Of a DNA stretch of 13,518 nucleotides, positions 1 through 8,381 are shown in pieces. The notes under the pieces are model-generated. The model made no database searches and was not told the origin of the DNA. It saw only the letters and a program-made list of their open reading frames with translations. This DNA is from an uncultured Bacteroidales bacterium (GTDB lineage: Bacteria > Bacteroidota > Bacteroidia > Bacteroidales > Bacteroidaceae): NCBI GenBank assembly GCA_947367415.1, contig CANBEE010000048.1:1-13518 (forward strand), given 5' to 3'. A program made the position numbers and the translations under genes. Numbering within the stretch: position 1 is the first letter of the stretch; every line of letters starts with the position of its first letter.

Positions 1-1103
1 GGATTGATGCGGCGCTCCAGTGAACTAATCGACCTTGCAGCGTAGTAAATGGCACTATAGTCCATGGTGACAAGTTTTGACCGCAACCACTTGTTTACTT
101 TTGCACAGAATACCGCATCTGTACTCTTGATGACGTCACCGATTACTGAAGCAATGGTAATCTTGTCCGAACTGTTCATCTTGTTGTAGTTCTTCTGAAC
201 GGCAGCAAAGTATTCCTTGTCGCCCTGAATCTGGGCCGTGAGCACAGCAATGGTAGGTGCGAATTCATCTTTCTTCCCGATTGACGTTTTACGTATGGCC
301 TCAGCAATGACTTCAACATCCGCTTGCGTGTAGGTGACATCTCCCTGCAACAGTGTGCCCATGCGATAGCGCAACAGTTTTTCAGTCGTATCTATCACTT
401 TATCCGTCATTTCTGCAGGGAACTGATTATAGTTGTTGAAGAGGTATTGCGCCTGTGGCTGATTGGGATTATCCATAAAGTTATATGAATAGACGAAGAA
501 ATTTTCGTCCTGCTTTCGTTGCTCATCACTAAGTGCGTTGAAATAGTCCTCCACCATCTTTCGGGCTTCATCCTGCAGACTCTTATCGATGCGTCGAGTC
601 TCCATAGCCTGACGATAAAGTGTGTTGGCCAATGCGTTAACCAATTCTGCACTACGGTCACCATCATTATAGCGTTTGCGCATTCTTTCCGGTGTCAACG
701 TAGGATTACTGCCTACTTTCAGTTCGGCTACGAACTCTTCACCATCGGTGGTGCCGCCTACCTTGCGGTAGATCTCTTCACCTTTTGCATCCATGACAAT
801 CATTGTGGGGTAGGCTTCCACCTTGTACTGATCGGCATACGGTTTCCCATCCTTCTCTGCATCGAGTTTAATACATACGAAAGCCTCGTTCATATAGTCG
901 CCTACTTTCTTCTGAGGGAAAATATTACGGGCCATAGCCTTGCAAGGACCACACCAAGTCGTGTAAAAATCGACGAAGACGAGTTTACCCTCTGCCTCTG
1001 CTGTTGAAAGAGCCTCTTGAAAGGTGAGGTCCCGGAAGTTTGTCTGGGCTGTTGCTCCTAATGCAGTTATAGCTATCAGGATGCAGGTTACTAACTTTTT
1101 CAT
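1..1103 (-). CDS. Secreted thioredoxin-fold protein, C-terminus cut by window edge
   Basis: The frame is open from the ATG at 1103 down to base 1, giving 367 visible residues with no stop. Residues 1-20 form a signal peptide (basic MKK start, hydrophobic core, ATAQ cleavage site), so the protein is exported, probably to the periplasm. Residues about 22-130 are a thioredoxin fold with the active site WCGPC at 50-54 and the cis-proline loop YPT at 98-100. Both redox cysteines are present, so thiol-disulfide exchange is plausible. The remaining ~230 residues are charged and look mostly helical; I do not recognise them. The start lies 33 bp after the PKD-like gene on the same strand, so it is probably the seventh gene of the operon. 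The substrate is unknown. It could maintain or reshape disulfides in the neighbouring surface lipoproteins or in the imported ligand, but that is inference. Confidence 0.85.
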   Translation of the reverse strand, partial: MKKLVTCILIAITALGATAQTNFRDLTFQEALSTAEAEGKLVFVDFYTTWCGPCKAMARNIFPQKKVGDYMNEAFVCIKLDAEKDGKPYADQYKVEAYPTMIVMDAKGEEIYRKVGGTTDGEEFVAELKVGSNPTLTPERMRKRYNDGDRSAELVNALANTLYRQAMETRRIDKSLQDEARKMVEDYFNALSDEQRKQDENFFVYSYNFMDNPNQPQAQYLFNNYNQFPAEMTDKVIDTTEKLLRYRMGTLLQGDVTYTQADVEVIAEAIRKTSIGKKDEFAPTIAVLTAQIQGDKEYFAAVQKNYNKMNSSDKITIASVIGDVIKSTDAVFCAKVNKWLRSKLVTMDYSAIYYAARSISSLERRIN

Positions 1104-1136
1104 TTTGTTTTCTATCTTTAGAGTTTAACTTTTTGA

Positions 1137-2672
1137 TTAGTCCATGAGTGCTCCCTGTTCGACGGACTGGAACGAGTCATTAGTCGTGTAGCGTACACCT
1201 CTTACGTGGCCGATCCCCGTCATACTGAACACAGGTTTTCCGTCGGGCTGTCCACCAAAGTTCTTATAGAAACGCAAGGTGTAGTGCCCCTCCTTCTCCG
1301 TACCTATTATGAGGTAGTTGTTAGTGCTGTTGCCGCCCACATATTGGTCACTGACGTAGGTTATCGTCTCGTCCTCTGCCATTCCTTCTGGCTTCAACTC
1401 CTTCTCCACGTTATTCACGAAGTCGTAGCCCCATAGTTTATTGTCGTCAATTCCGTACAGCAATGTGGCTTCTGCAGCACATACTGAGAATACTGGTGAT
1501 TGGCTCACGTGAGGGGCATAGGCCTTGATGGGCTTCAGTTGCTGCATCTGCCAACCGGAACTGAAATTGGCGGTAATGGTCATGACCCAGACCATACCTG
1601 TCCTCTGCTGTTGCAATACATAGACCACATTCCCATTGGCATTGCAATGGCCTATCTGCAAACAATCGTATGAACTCATTGTGCTGAGGTTGTTCTCTTC
1701 TTTTGAACCGTGGCGCGCCGTACCATTATAGTCGCAGCACACTACGTTCTTTGTGTCAGGATCCCATAGGAAGATGCACGACGAGTTCCTTTCATACGCC
1801 ACTTGGCGGCCTGTATGTATACCATTGGTGATGCCGAAGCGTCCGCTCTCTCCCTTGTCAAGGGACGATTGGTATTGGCTACGCACACCTTTGTTGGTAA
1901 TGAGAATATTGCACCACATGCATTGTACGATGGAATAGGGTATTTCGTCGTCCTCAAACTTGGTGAAGAGGATATTGTCGTTGTTCATTATTACCTTAAG
2001 GTCGGAGGTGCGCATGACGCAAATCTCGCGATCTTTTGTCGTTACGGTTACGATATTCGAGGAAGCCATGGTATTGGTGACATCATCGATATAGCCTTGG
2101 GAAATGGTCGTCGACAGTGCTTCCGGGATACCTGCCAATGGCTGGCCGTGCACCGCAGTCAGGCAGTCCTCCATATGCAGTCCGGTGGCAGGGTTGCAGA
2201 GGTCAAGCTCTGTATTGCCTCCGGCAGTTTCCTTCAGGATATAAAACCCCTCGCTGAAGGGTGTTGTGACATTGAGTTTTGCTTTTCGGTACACAGTATA
2301 GTCGTTAGCAGCCTTCACCTCCACCACGACCTCGTATTCGCCAGGAGCCAATCTGACATTGTAGTGTAATGTCCTACCCTCACCAATGGCTTCCCACTGG
2401 TAGGGATGCTCCTCATCTCCGACCGCGTATTCTGCCATCTTGTCGATGAGGTACCAACGATAACTCAATTCACTCTCGGGATAATTGGTGTTCACGTCTG
2501 CTGTAATGTCGAGATAGTTATCGGCATAGGAAATGATGGAATAACCCTCTTCAGACAGTCCGCTAATGGCAATGTCAGGTATCAGTTCCGTAGCTATCGT
2601 ACTGTCATCGGAATAACATGATGACAGCATCAGGATAGTGAACAGCAGAATATTGCATTTCTTTCTAATCAT
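1137..2672 (-). CDS. PKD-like family surface lipoprotein
   Basis: A 511-residue protein with a lipoprotein signal: basic start, hydrophobic stretch and LSSC lipobox, with lipidated Cys19 followed by YSDD. Acidic residues just after the cysteine fit Bacteroidota lipoproteins sent to the cell surface. Residues about 30-137 resemble a PKD-like beta-sandwich (SYRWYL and GEYEVVVEV strands), as in the lipoproteins that commonly follow SusD and DUF4843 genes. The rest (about 140-511) has repeated short hydrophobic strands such as GFYILK and NVVYVLQQQ and may be a beta-propeller-like domain; this is a guess. No catalytic motif is evident. It lies 36 bp downstream of the DUF4843-type gene and 33 bp upstream of the thioredoxin-like gene, so it probably belongs to one transcript. 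The likely role is ligand binding at the cell surface as an accessory to the SusC/D complex. Confidence 0.8.
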   Translation of the reverse strand: MIRKKCNILLFTILMLSSCYSDDSTIATELIPDIAISGLSEEGYSIISYADNYLDITADVNTNYPESELSYRWYLIDKMAEYAVGDEEHPYQWEAIGEGRTLHYNVRLAPGEYEVVVEVKAANDYTVYRKAKLNVTTPFSEGFYILKETAGGNTELDLCNPATGLHMEDCLTAVHGQPLAGIPEALSTTISQGYIDDVTNTMASSNIVTVTTKDREICVMRTSDLKVIMNNDNILFTKFEDDEIPYSIVQCMWCNILITNKGVRSQYQSSLDKGESGRFGITNGIHTGRQVAYERNSSCIFLWDPDTKNVVCCDYNGTARHGSKEENNLSTMSSYDCLQIGHCNANGNVVYVLQQQRTGMVWVMTITANFSSGWQMQQLKPIKAYAPHVSQSPVFSVCAAEATLLYGIDDNKLWGYDFVNNVEKELKPEGMAEDETITYVSDQYVGGNSTNNYLIIGTEKEGHYTLRFYKNFGGQPDGKPVFSMTGIGHVRGVRYTTNDSFQSVEQGALMD

Positions 2673-2708
2673 AAAGGTCTGTTATCTTTTTTGTTCTTTC
2701 TCTAATTA

Positions 2709-3482
2709 TCAAAACGATGCACCGAAATCAAACTTCACTGTTCTTCCGTCCTCCTCTTTCAGGATGTCGAGTCCCTGCTTCTTGCGCTCGGCATTAACTA
2801 CCTGTAGACGCTGGTGAAGCATCATGGTCAGGTACTGTATGTAGCCAAAGTCGGAAAGGCTGGTACAGAACTCGTCATCCCAGCGCAGTCCTGTCTCATC
2901 AATCATAAACTTATGCTTCACGGGGCCATAGGTGCCGAAATAGTACTCTTCCCATCCTTCGGGGCGTTTCAGAGTGTTGGAGATGACGAGTTTCACCGTC
3001 CGGTAGTTTGTAAGACCCTGCTCAAAGTGTTCATTGGGCTTGATTTGGAAGTATAGGCACACATCACCTTCGGATAGTGATGCGTCGCGATAGACCACGA
3101 TGGGGAACTTATGCTTTGAGGCGCCCGCTGGTATGACAAGGTGGTGCACAAGCATCTGTTCACTGTCAAAACTCTCATAATGAATGTCGGCCAGTGCATC
3201 CCTCTTCCCCTCACCAGCTGTAATCTGCTGTAACAGGAATGGACGATTTTTGTCGGATAGGAATCCCTGCGTAGTTACTGTCACCCATATTGTATCTGTC
3301 TCCACTGCGTCGCCGGCATAAACAAACGAGTAGTTCTTCTCCACCACCTCGTTGGTCTCTTCATCAAGTGTCACGACGAAGTTCAGCGAATTATGGGGGT
3401 AGTCGTAGACGGGCAGGCTCTTCTCGCAGCCTACGAACACTATACTGGCAAGCAGCACACAGATTGCTTTTCTATTTTTCAT
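2709..3482 (-). CDS. DUF4843-type lipoprotein
   Basis: A 257-residue lipoprotein. The signal peptide ends in the lipobox FVGC, with lipidated Cys19 followed by EKS. After the cysteine comes a short linker and the strand NSLNFVV, a pattern seen in DUF4843 proteins that sit immediately after susD in Bacteroidota. The body (about 50-175) reads as beta-strands, compatible with an immunoglobulin-like or PKD-like fold. The C-terminal part (about 175-257) includes GTYGPVKHKFM and a helical segment around 215-240. No enzyme motif is visible. The gene starts 8 bp after the susD stop, so the two are probably translated from one mRNA. By position it is an accessory surface lipoprotein of the SusC/D system; its biochemical role is not established. 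Confidence 0.8.
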   Translation of the reverse strand: MKNRKAICVLLASIVFVGCEKSLPVYDYPHNSLNFVVTLDEETNEVVEKNYSFVYAGDAVETDTIWVTVTTQGFLSDKNRPFLLQQITAGEGKRDALADIHYESFDSEQMLVHHLVIPAGASKHKFPIVVYRDASLSEGDVCLYFQIKPNEHFEQGLTNYRTVKLVISNTLKRPEGWEEYYFGTYGPVKHKFMIDETGLRWDDEFCTSLSDFGYIQYLTMMLHQRLQVVNAERKKQGLDILKEEDGRTVKFDFGASF

Positions 3483-3490
3483 TTTCTTAA

Positions 3491-4999
3491 CTAATTTCCT
3501 TCTGTTATATACTCTGTGTCTGGCAATGGTATGATGTAGTCGCTCTCTGTTATCTGGTCATCGTTGTCTCTCCACTTCATGTCATTGGCAAACTTACGCT
3601 TGTAAGTGTAGAAGACATGCCCCTCGGCTATCAGCTCACGACGATATTCCTTCATCACCTCTTCCTGAACTTCTTCCATCCCTTTGAAATGGTCGGCCTC
3701 AGGCGTTATCTTATGGTCGCGCATGTAGTCGTAATATAACGTATTGGCCGTTGCCACGTCAGGAGCCGTTTCCATCGCTATAAGATACATCTCCGACAAT
3801 CTGATGACGGGAATCAGAGCTTGCGTAGTGGCAGACGGTGCTTTGTCTGATGTGTTGAAATAGTATTTGCACAAACAGGGGTAGATGACACCTTGATTGG
3901 TCGATGCAGTTTTATTCCAAAGTTTCAGGTAGCGGTTGTTGGCAGAGATGTCGGTGCCTGTGAACATATCGTTGAGCATCTCCTGACTCAGCACAAGGTG
4001 TTTATTAGGTGTTACCTGAGCCATGCTGTTACCTACGAAGAGTGAATTTGTGTAGTCGAAAACGTTGTACTTGCTTAGGGCAAAAAGGTGTTCGCTGGGT
4101 AGAGTCATTGCTGAGTTGTCAAGATCGTTGTCTCCATTCAGCGACGCTACTCTACTGCCGTCTGTCGTGATAGCCAGTATTACCTCCAGCGCCTCAGAAT
4201 GAGCCTTGTTAGTATTACCTAAGTAGAGATCTACTCGAGCCTGTAACGCTTTTACGGCCCAGTAGTTCAGACGTGTACGGCGGAAGTAGAAATAGTCATC
4301 CTCAAAGAGATTGGAGTATGCGGAGTTCAGTTCGCTGAGTGGGTAGTCCATAGCGGGATCACTGTTTTTCAGAAGTTCCAGCGACTTTGTGATGTCTTCG
4401 TTCAGCAGCCTTACATAGTTGTCATAGTCATAGTATGCGGGCAAGTCATTGATGGACGTTGTAAACGAGTAGGGCAATTTTACGTTAGCAGTTCCTTTGT
4501 TACCAGGAATCTGTCCAAACAGTCTGAGAACGTCAAACTGACACAGTGCCCTCACTGCGTATGCCTCACCCTCAATGAGCATCTTCAAACGTCGATTGCT
4601 ACTAATTGCATCGCCGTGTTCGTCAAGGTTTTTAAGCAGTACGTTAGTCTGTGTGATAGTGAAGAACAATTGGTGGTATATATCCTTGATTATACTCTTA
4701 GCGTAGTCGTTGGTATAGTCGTGCTTGTGAAGGTAGTAGAAACCAGGATTCTGGTCGAAGTCGTCGCAGTACCACACGCACCCCAGTTCCTCGATGGCCG
4801 ACATTGTGAGATTCTCACCATAGATACTACGGTCGGCCAGCGACATATAGATACCCGTCAGGGCACTCTTGAAACCATTCTCGCGCGAAAAGAGTTCCTC
4901 TTCCTTGTATTCCGTCTCGCTCTTAACGTCAAGCCAGTCACTGCACGCTGTGAGCAACATTGCAGCAGTAATAATGTATATAATATATATTCTCTTCAT
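3491..4999 (-). CDS. SusD/RagB-family nutrient-binding outer-membrane lipoprotein
   Basis: A 502-residue protein of normal SusD length. The signal peptide has the lipobox LTAC with Cys19, followed by SDWLDV, the typical start of mature SusD proteins. N-terminal residues such as SRENGFKSALTGIYMSLAD (about 39-57) match the first TPR-like helices. The segment EGEAYAVRALCQFDVLRLFG (residues about 143-162) is the family hallmark helix. The C-terminal half includes PVIRLSEMYLIAMET and a YRRELIAEGH..YTYKR motif, both diagnostic. The stop lies 8 bp from the DUF4843 gene, and the start lies only 3 bp after the susC stop, so translation is probably coupled. SusD caps the SusC barrel as a hinged lid and binds the substrate. 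The binding surface cannot be assigned from sequence, so the ligand remains unknown. Confidence 0.95.
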   Translation of the reverse strand: MKRIYIIYIITAAMLLTACSDWLDVKSETEYKEEELFSRENGFKSALTGIYMSLADRSIYGENLTMSAIEELGCVWYCDDFDQNPGFYYLHKHDYTNDYAKSIIKDIYHQLFFTITQTNVLLKNLDEHGDAISSNRRLKMLIEGEAYAVRALCQFDVLRLFGQIPGNKGTANVKLPYSFTTSINDLPAYYDYDNYVRLLNEDITKSLELLKNSDPAMDYPLSELNSAYSNLFEDDYFYFRRTRLNYWAVKALQARVDLYLGNTNKAHSEALEVILAITTDGSRVASLNGDNDLDNSAMTLPSEHLFALSKYNVFDYTNSLFVGNSMAQVTPNKHLVLSQEMLNDMFTGTDISANNRYLKLWNKTASTNQGVIYPCLCKYYFNTSDKAPSATTQALIPVIRLSEMYLIAMETAPDVATANTLYYDYMRDHKITPEADHFKGMEEVQEEVMKEYRRELIAEGHVFYTYKRKFANDMKWRDNDDQITESDYIIPLPDTEYITEGN

Positions 5000-5002
5000 G
5001 AC

Positions 5003-8000
5003 TTAGAAACTGAGTTTAAGTGATGCTTGTATGTTTCGTGAATAGGGATAACTGGTTCCTCGTTCGCGTTTGATTGACGAGAAGTAGAGCAAGTCGTTCA
5101 TATTTAGTGCCAATATTAGGGCATTGCATCGTAATAGGTTGCTTAAGCGTTCGCCATCAAATCGGTATTGCAGGCCTACAGACTGTAATCGCAACACTTG
5201 ATCCTTCATAACATATCGCGATGTGGCGTGAGTTTCTTCATTGCTCAGGCGTTTGAAGAAGGTGACATCACCAGGTTTGAACCAGCGGCTGCTCAGCACG
5301 CGGCTGTCTACATTTTGGTCTTGGATAGTGTTCAGTGTAACCTCCACCTTATCAAGTAGGGTCTGGTTGTAGACATAGCCGCCCCAATGATAGCCAAAAG
5401 AACTATTTACGGTGAGGTTTCGCCATACCAGGGTTGTTCCGATATTACCTCGATAAAGAGGATCACTGCTACCGAGGAATACTTTGTCGGAGGCATTCCA
5501 GGTTTTGGTCAGATTCCCGCCTTTGTCGATGAACAGTTCCTCACCAGTACTTGGGTCAATACCCAAAGACTGTACGGCGTAGATACCCGACTGGGGATTG
5601 CCCTCGAAAAAGAGAGTACCAACATCGGAGCCTTGGAGCATATACTGCTCGTTCTGCCGCTTCACGGCATCGGAGAGCTTACTGATCCAATTCTTATTGT
5701 ATACCAACTGTCCTGACACAATCCAATTGAGGTGTTGCTCACGATTGCGTATAACATAGGCACTTGTAGACAATTCGAATCCTTGATTCTTGATTTCACC
5801 GATGTTTGCCATATAACTAGCGAAACCTGTGCTCAGTGGCATATCCATATATGACAGCAGGTTATCTGTCGTCTTATTGTAATAGTCGAAGGTTCCACGT
5901 ACTCGATCATTCCAAAAACCGAACTCTATACCAATGTCACTTTCGCGAGTCATCTGCCACGTCAAATCGTAGTTGCCAAGCCCTGTCAAATAGGCGCCTG
6001 TCCAGTTCATATATTTGTTATCGGTGATATACTCATAGGATGTAAATGCACCGGCATTACTGCTTAATTGGGAACCTGTCTCTCCATAGGAAGCACGGAG
6101 TTTCAGGTTATTCAGCCATTTGACACCACTCATGAAATGCTCACGGTGTATGTTCCATCCTACACCCATACTCCAAAATGGGGCAAACTTCTTATTGCTT
6201 CCATACTCCGAACTGCCGTCGATGCGATAACTGAGGTCAGCATAGTAACGGTTGTCAAAAGTGTAGTTAGCATTGGCCGTAAGTCCAACCTGACGGCTCA
6301 ACGACTTGCTTCCCGACGGCTTGCTGTTGGTGGCATACTGTCGAGCATTGATGATGCTTGTGATATTGTCACTGGAGAAACCTTCAGCCACAAAATTATA
6401 AGTCTCACCTCTGGCCTCACGGATTGAATAGTCAAGACCTGCGTAGAGTTGGCTTTTTTCCTTAAATGTTTCGTTGTAGGCTAATGTTATGTCGATCTCA
6501 TAGTTCATATTGCTGCCAGTTCCATAAGTGTATCGACCACGACGCAAGAATCCCTCATCGCTCTCATATTGTGTATCGGTAGTGAAGGTGGAATGCTCGG
6601 CTGGCAGGAAATGGTCCTTCGTATTGTTTGTATTGCCTATACCAAACGAACCGCGCAGTTTCAGACTCTGTATGATATTCCAGTCAATAGAGAACTGGTT
6701 GGTCAGACTTGTGTAGCCGCTTTTGTTGAAGGTGTTTAGACTGGCATCGTAAAGAGGATTAAGCACTTTACTATTGCCGCTGAAAGAATGGAAATAGTGA
6801 ATTAGGTTGCCATCAGCATCGTAGGGCGAATTGTAGGGCTGTTGTTTGGCATAGGTGGAATAATTGCCGTACTTGCTCTCTTGGCTATTGTTTTCGCTGA
6901 TGCTGGTATAGTTGCGAAAGACGAGATTCTTCATATTATACATAAGGGTAATACTACCATTGAAGGTTTCGCGTTTACTACCCTTCATAGCTCCCTCTGT
7001 GTCCTGATATCCCAACGAAGCACCCCATCGAAACTCATCACTACCTCCTCCAAAGCGTGCCTTATAGAATTGTCCTACACCAGTTCGAACAGGCTTCGAG
7101 AGCCAATCGGTATCTGTGCCTGAGAGCACTTGACGCAGTCGATTATAATAGAGTTGCTTCTTTTCGATATCTCGCGAAGGCACACCAGGCACATCGTAGA
7201 GCCCTGCATCATACTCCAACTGTAGTTTCTGACGTGCATTAAGTAGATCATAACTTGTTAAGTCAGGCATTTCGATAGTGGTACCCGCCTCGAGGTTGAT
7301 TTTCAGTTTACCAACCTCTGGACGCTTTGTCACGACAACGATAACACCATTGGCACCGCGACTACCGTAAATGGCAGTCGCAGCAGCATCTTTCAAGATG
7401 TTTATGCTTTCTATCTCGTCATCGTTGTAGTCCATCAGTTTGGTTAGTGAAATCTCAAAACCGTCCATGATGATGAGAGGTGTGTTGGTCGAGTTTTGCA
7501 ACCCCTCGTTGAATTCGGCTACGTTAGTTGGCAACGAGGCATTACCGCGAATGTTGATTTCGGGTAAGTTGTTAGGGTTTGACCCATTGATGTTATCAAT
7601 CTGGAAGTTCAGGCTAGCATCAATATTCTTCAGCGTCTGTAGCAGATTCTGTCCTTTGTATAATTGTATCTGTTCTGAATTAATTGTACTAACAGCGCCT
7701 GTATAACTTTCGCGTGGTTTGGTGAAGATACCCGTCACAACGACATTCTCCAACGTATTATTCTTACTGTCGACAAGCGTGATATCCAAAGGGGAGAAAC
7801 CACTAAAGACCACTTCTTGTGTCTCCATGCCAACGAAGCCAAAAAGAAGGGTTTGTCCTTGTTCCACTTCGATTGTGTAGTTTCCGATGATGTCAGTTAC
7901 GGCGCCCTTACCTGTCTCTTTTACTCTGACTACTGCACCTGGCAATGGTTCACCAGAGGCATCAGAGATTCTACCCATAGCAATGTTGCCACCCTGAGCG

Positions 8001-8314
8001 GGGACATCGCGAAATATCTGTACGAAGCGATTCTTGATGTTGTAGTGGAGCTTTGTATCGTGGATCAACTCTTTGATAGTTTCATCCATCGTTGCCTCAA
8101 CGAGGTTGACTGTCACCCTGTAGGGGGCTACTTCGTCAAGGGAGAACTGCATTTTGTAATAACCAGACAATCGCTCAACCTTTCGCAGAGCATCTGCCAA
8201 ATTCTCATCCTTGCACTGGTAGGTAATGTTCTTACCTGCTGACTGGTTCTGTGCCGTTGCGGTAACGCACGGCACAAGCAGCAGAATCATCAATGTATAA
8301 AAAAAGCGTTTCAT
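5003..8314 (-). CDS. SusC/RagA-family TonB-dependent transporter with STN signalling domain
   Basis: A 1103-residue outer-membrane protein. The signal peptide is residues 1-22 (TATAQ). An STN (secretin/TonB short N-terminal) domain follows at about 28-101. Next is a carboxypeptidase-regulatory-like beta-sandwich at about 111-183, with NVVVTGIF at 190-197. The plug domain is at about 200-330, with DGFEI at 284-288 and a TAIYGSRGANGVIVVVTKR block at 313-331. The 22-strand barrel runs from about 335 and ends in a terminal aromatic residue (LKLSF). Only SusC proteins that signal to a FecR/ECF sigma pair normally carry STN, and that pair lies directly upstream here. Substrate uptake is powered by TonB. 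The ATG sits inside a perfect inverted repeat (8312-8350), and SusD follows after 3 bp. The protein is full length with no disruption. Substrate class is not deducible. Confidence 0.96.
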   Translation of the reverse strand: MKRFFYTLMILLLVPCVTATAQNQSAGKNITYQCKDENLADALRKVERLSGYYKMQFSLDEVAPYRVTVNLVEATMDETIKELIHDTKLHYNIKNRFVQIFRDVPAQGGNIAMGRISDASGEPLPGAVVRVKETGKGAVTDIIGNYTIEVEQGQTLLFGFVGMETQEVVFSGFSPLDITLVDSKNNTLENVVVTGIFTKPRESYTGAVSTINSEQIQLYKGQNLLQTLKNIDASLNFQIDNINGSNPNNLPEINIRGNASLPTNVAEFNEGLQNSTNTPLIIMDGFEISLTKLMDYNDDEIESINILKDAAATAIYGSRGANGVIVVVTKRPEVGKLKINLEAGTTIEMPDLTSYDLLNARQKLQLEYDAGLYDVPGVPSRDIEKKQLYYNRLRQVLSGTDTDWLSKPVRTGVGQFYKARFGGGSDEFRWGASLGYQDTEGAMKGSKRETFNGSITLMYNMKNLVFRNYTSISENNSQESKYGNYSTYAKQQPYNSPYDADGNLIHYFHSFSGNSKVLNPLYDASLNTFNKSGYTSLTNQFSIDWNIIQSLKLRGSFGIGNTNNTKDHFLPAEHSTFTTDTQYESDEGFLRRGRYTYGTGSNMNYEIDITLAYNETFKEKSQLYAGLDYSIREARGETYNFVAEGFSSDNITSIINARQYATNSKPSGSKSLSRQVGLTANANYTFDNRYYADLSYRIDGSSEYGSNKKFAPFWSMGVGWNIHREHFMSGVKWLNNLKLRASYGETGSQLSSNAGAFTSYEYITDNKYMNWTGAYLTGLGNYDLTWQMTRESDIGIEFGFWNDRVRGTFDYYNKTTDNLLSYMDMPLSTGFASYMANIGEIKNQGFELSTSAYVIRNREQHLNWIVSGQLVYNKNWISKLSDAVKRQNEQYMLQGSDVGTLFFEGNPQSGIYAVQSLGIDPSTGEELFIDKGGNLTKTWNASDKVFLGSSDPLYRGNIGTTLVWRNLTVNSSFGYHWGGYVYNQTLLDKVEVTLNTIQDQNVDSRVLSSRWFKPGDVTFFKRLSNEETHATSRYVMKDQVLRLQSVGLQYRFDGERLSNLLRCNALILALNMNDLLYFSSIKRERGTSYPYSRNIQASLKLSF

Positions 8315-8350
8315 TTTGCTTGCTGTTATTCTATATATACAAGCAAAATG
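8312..8350 (-). repeat. Perfect 11-bp inverted repeat enclosing the susC start codon
   Basis: On the minus strand, CATTTTGCTTG (8340-8350) is followed by a 17-nt A/T-rich loop and then by its exact complement CAAGCAAAATG (8312-8322). The last three bases are the susC ATG. In an mRNA reading through from fecR, the start codon and the A-rich initiation region would be paired in an 11-bp stem. It could therefore lower susC translation or act as a protein-binding site on DNA. I see the repeat directly; its function is inferred. Confidence 0.6.
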
Positions 8351-8365
8351 TCGTTTCGGTTACCG
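8331..8365 (-). promoter_or_regulatory. Candidate ECF-sigma promoter upstream of susC
   Basis: In the 67-bp gap between fecR and susC, the minus strand has the 9-bp palindrome CGGTAACCG (8357-8365). It contains an AAC core of the kind common in ECF -35 elements. About 18 nt downstream is GTATATATAG (8331-8340) as a possible -10. No TTTG/TAnnTTTG housekeeping promoter is visible in the gap. Separate transcription of susC by the neighbouring ECF sigma factor would fit the known logic of such loci. The motif assignment is tentative because the specificity of this sigma factor is not known. Confidence 0.3.
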
Positions 8366-8381
8366 TTTTTTTTAAAAATGT

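Noticed and set aside
1803..2369. 188-codon plus-strand ORF opposite the PKD-like lipoprotein
   Set aside because: It is antisense to a well-supported gene, with no domain, promoter or signal of its own; a shadow frame.
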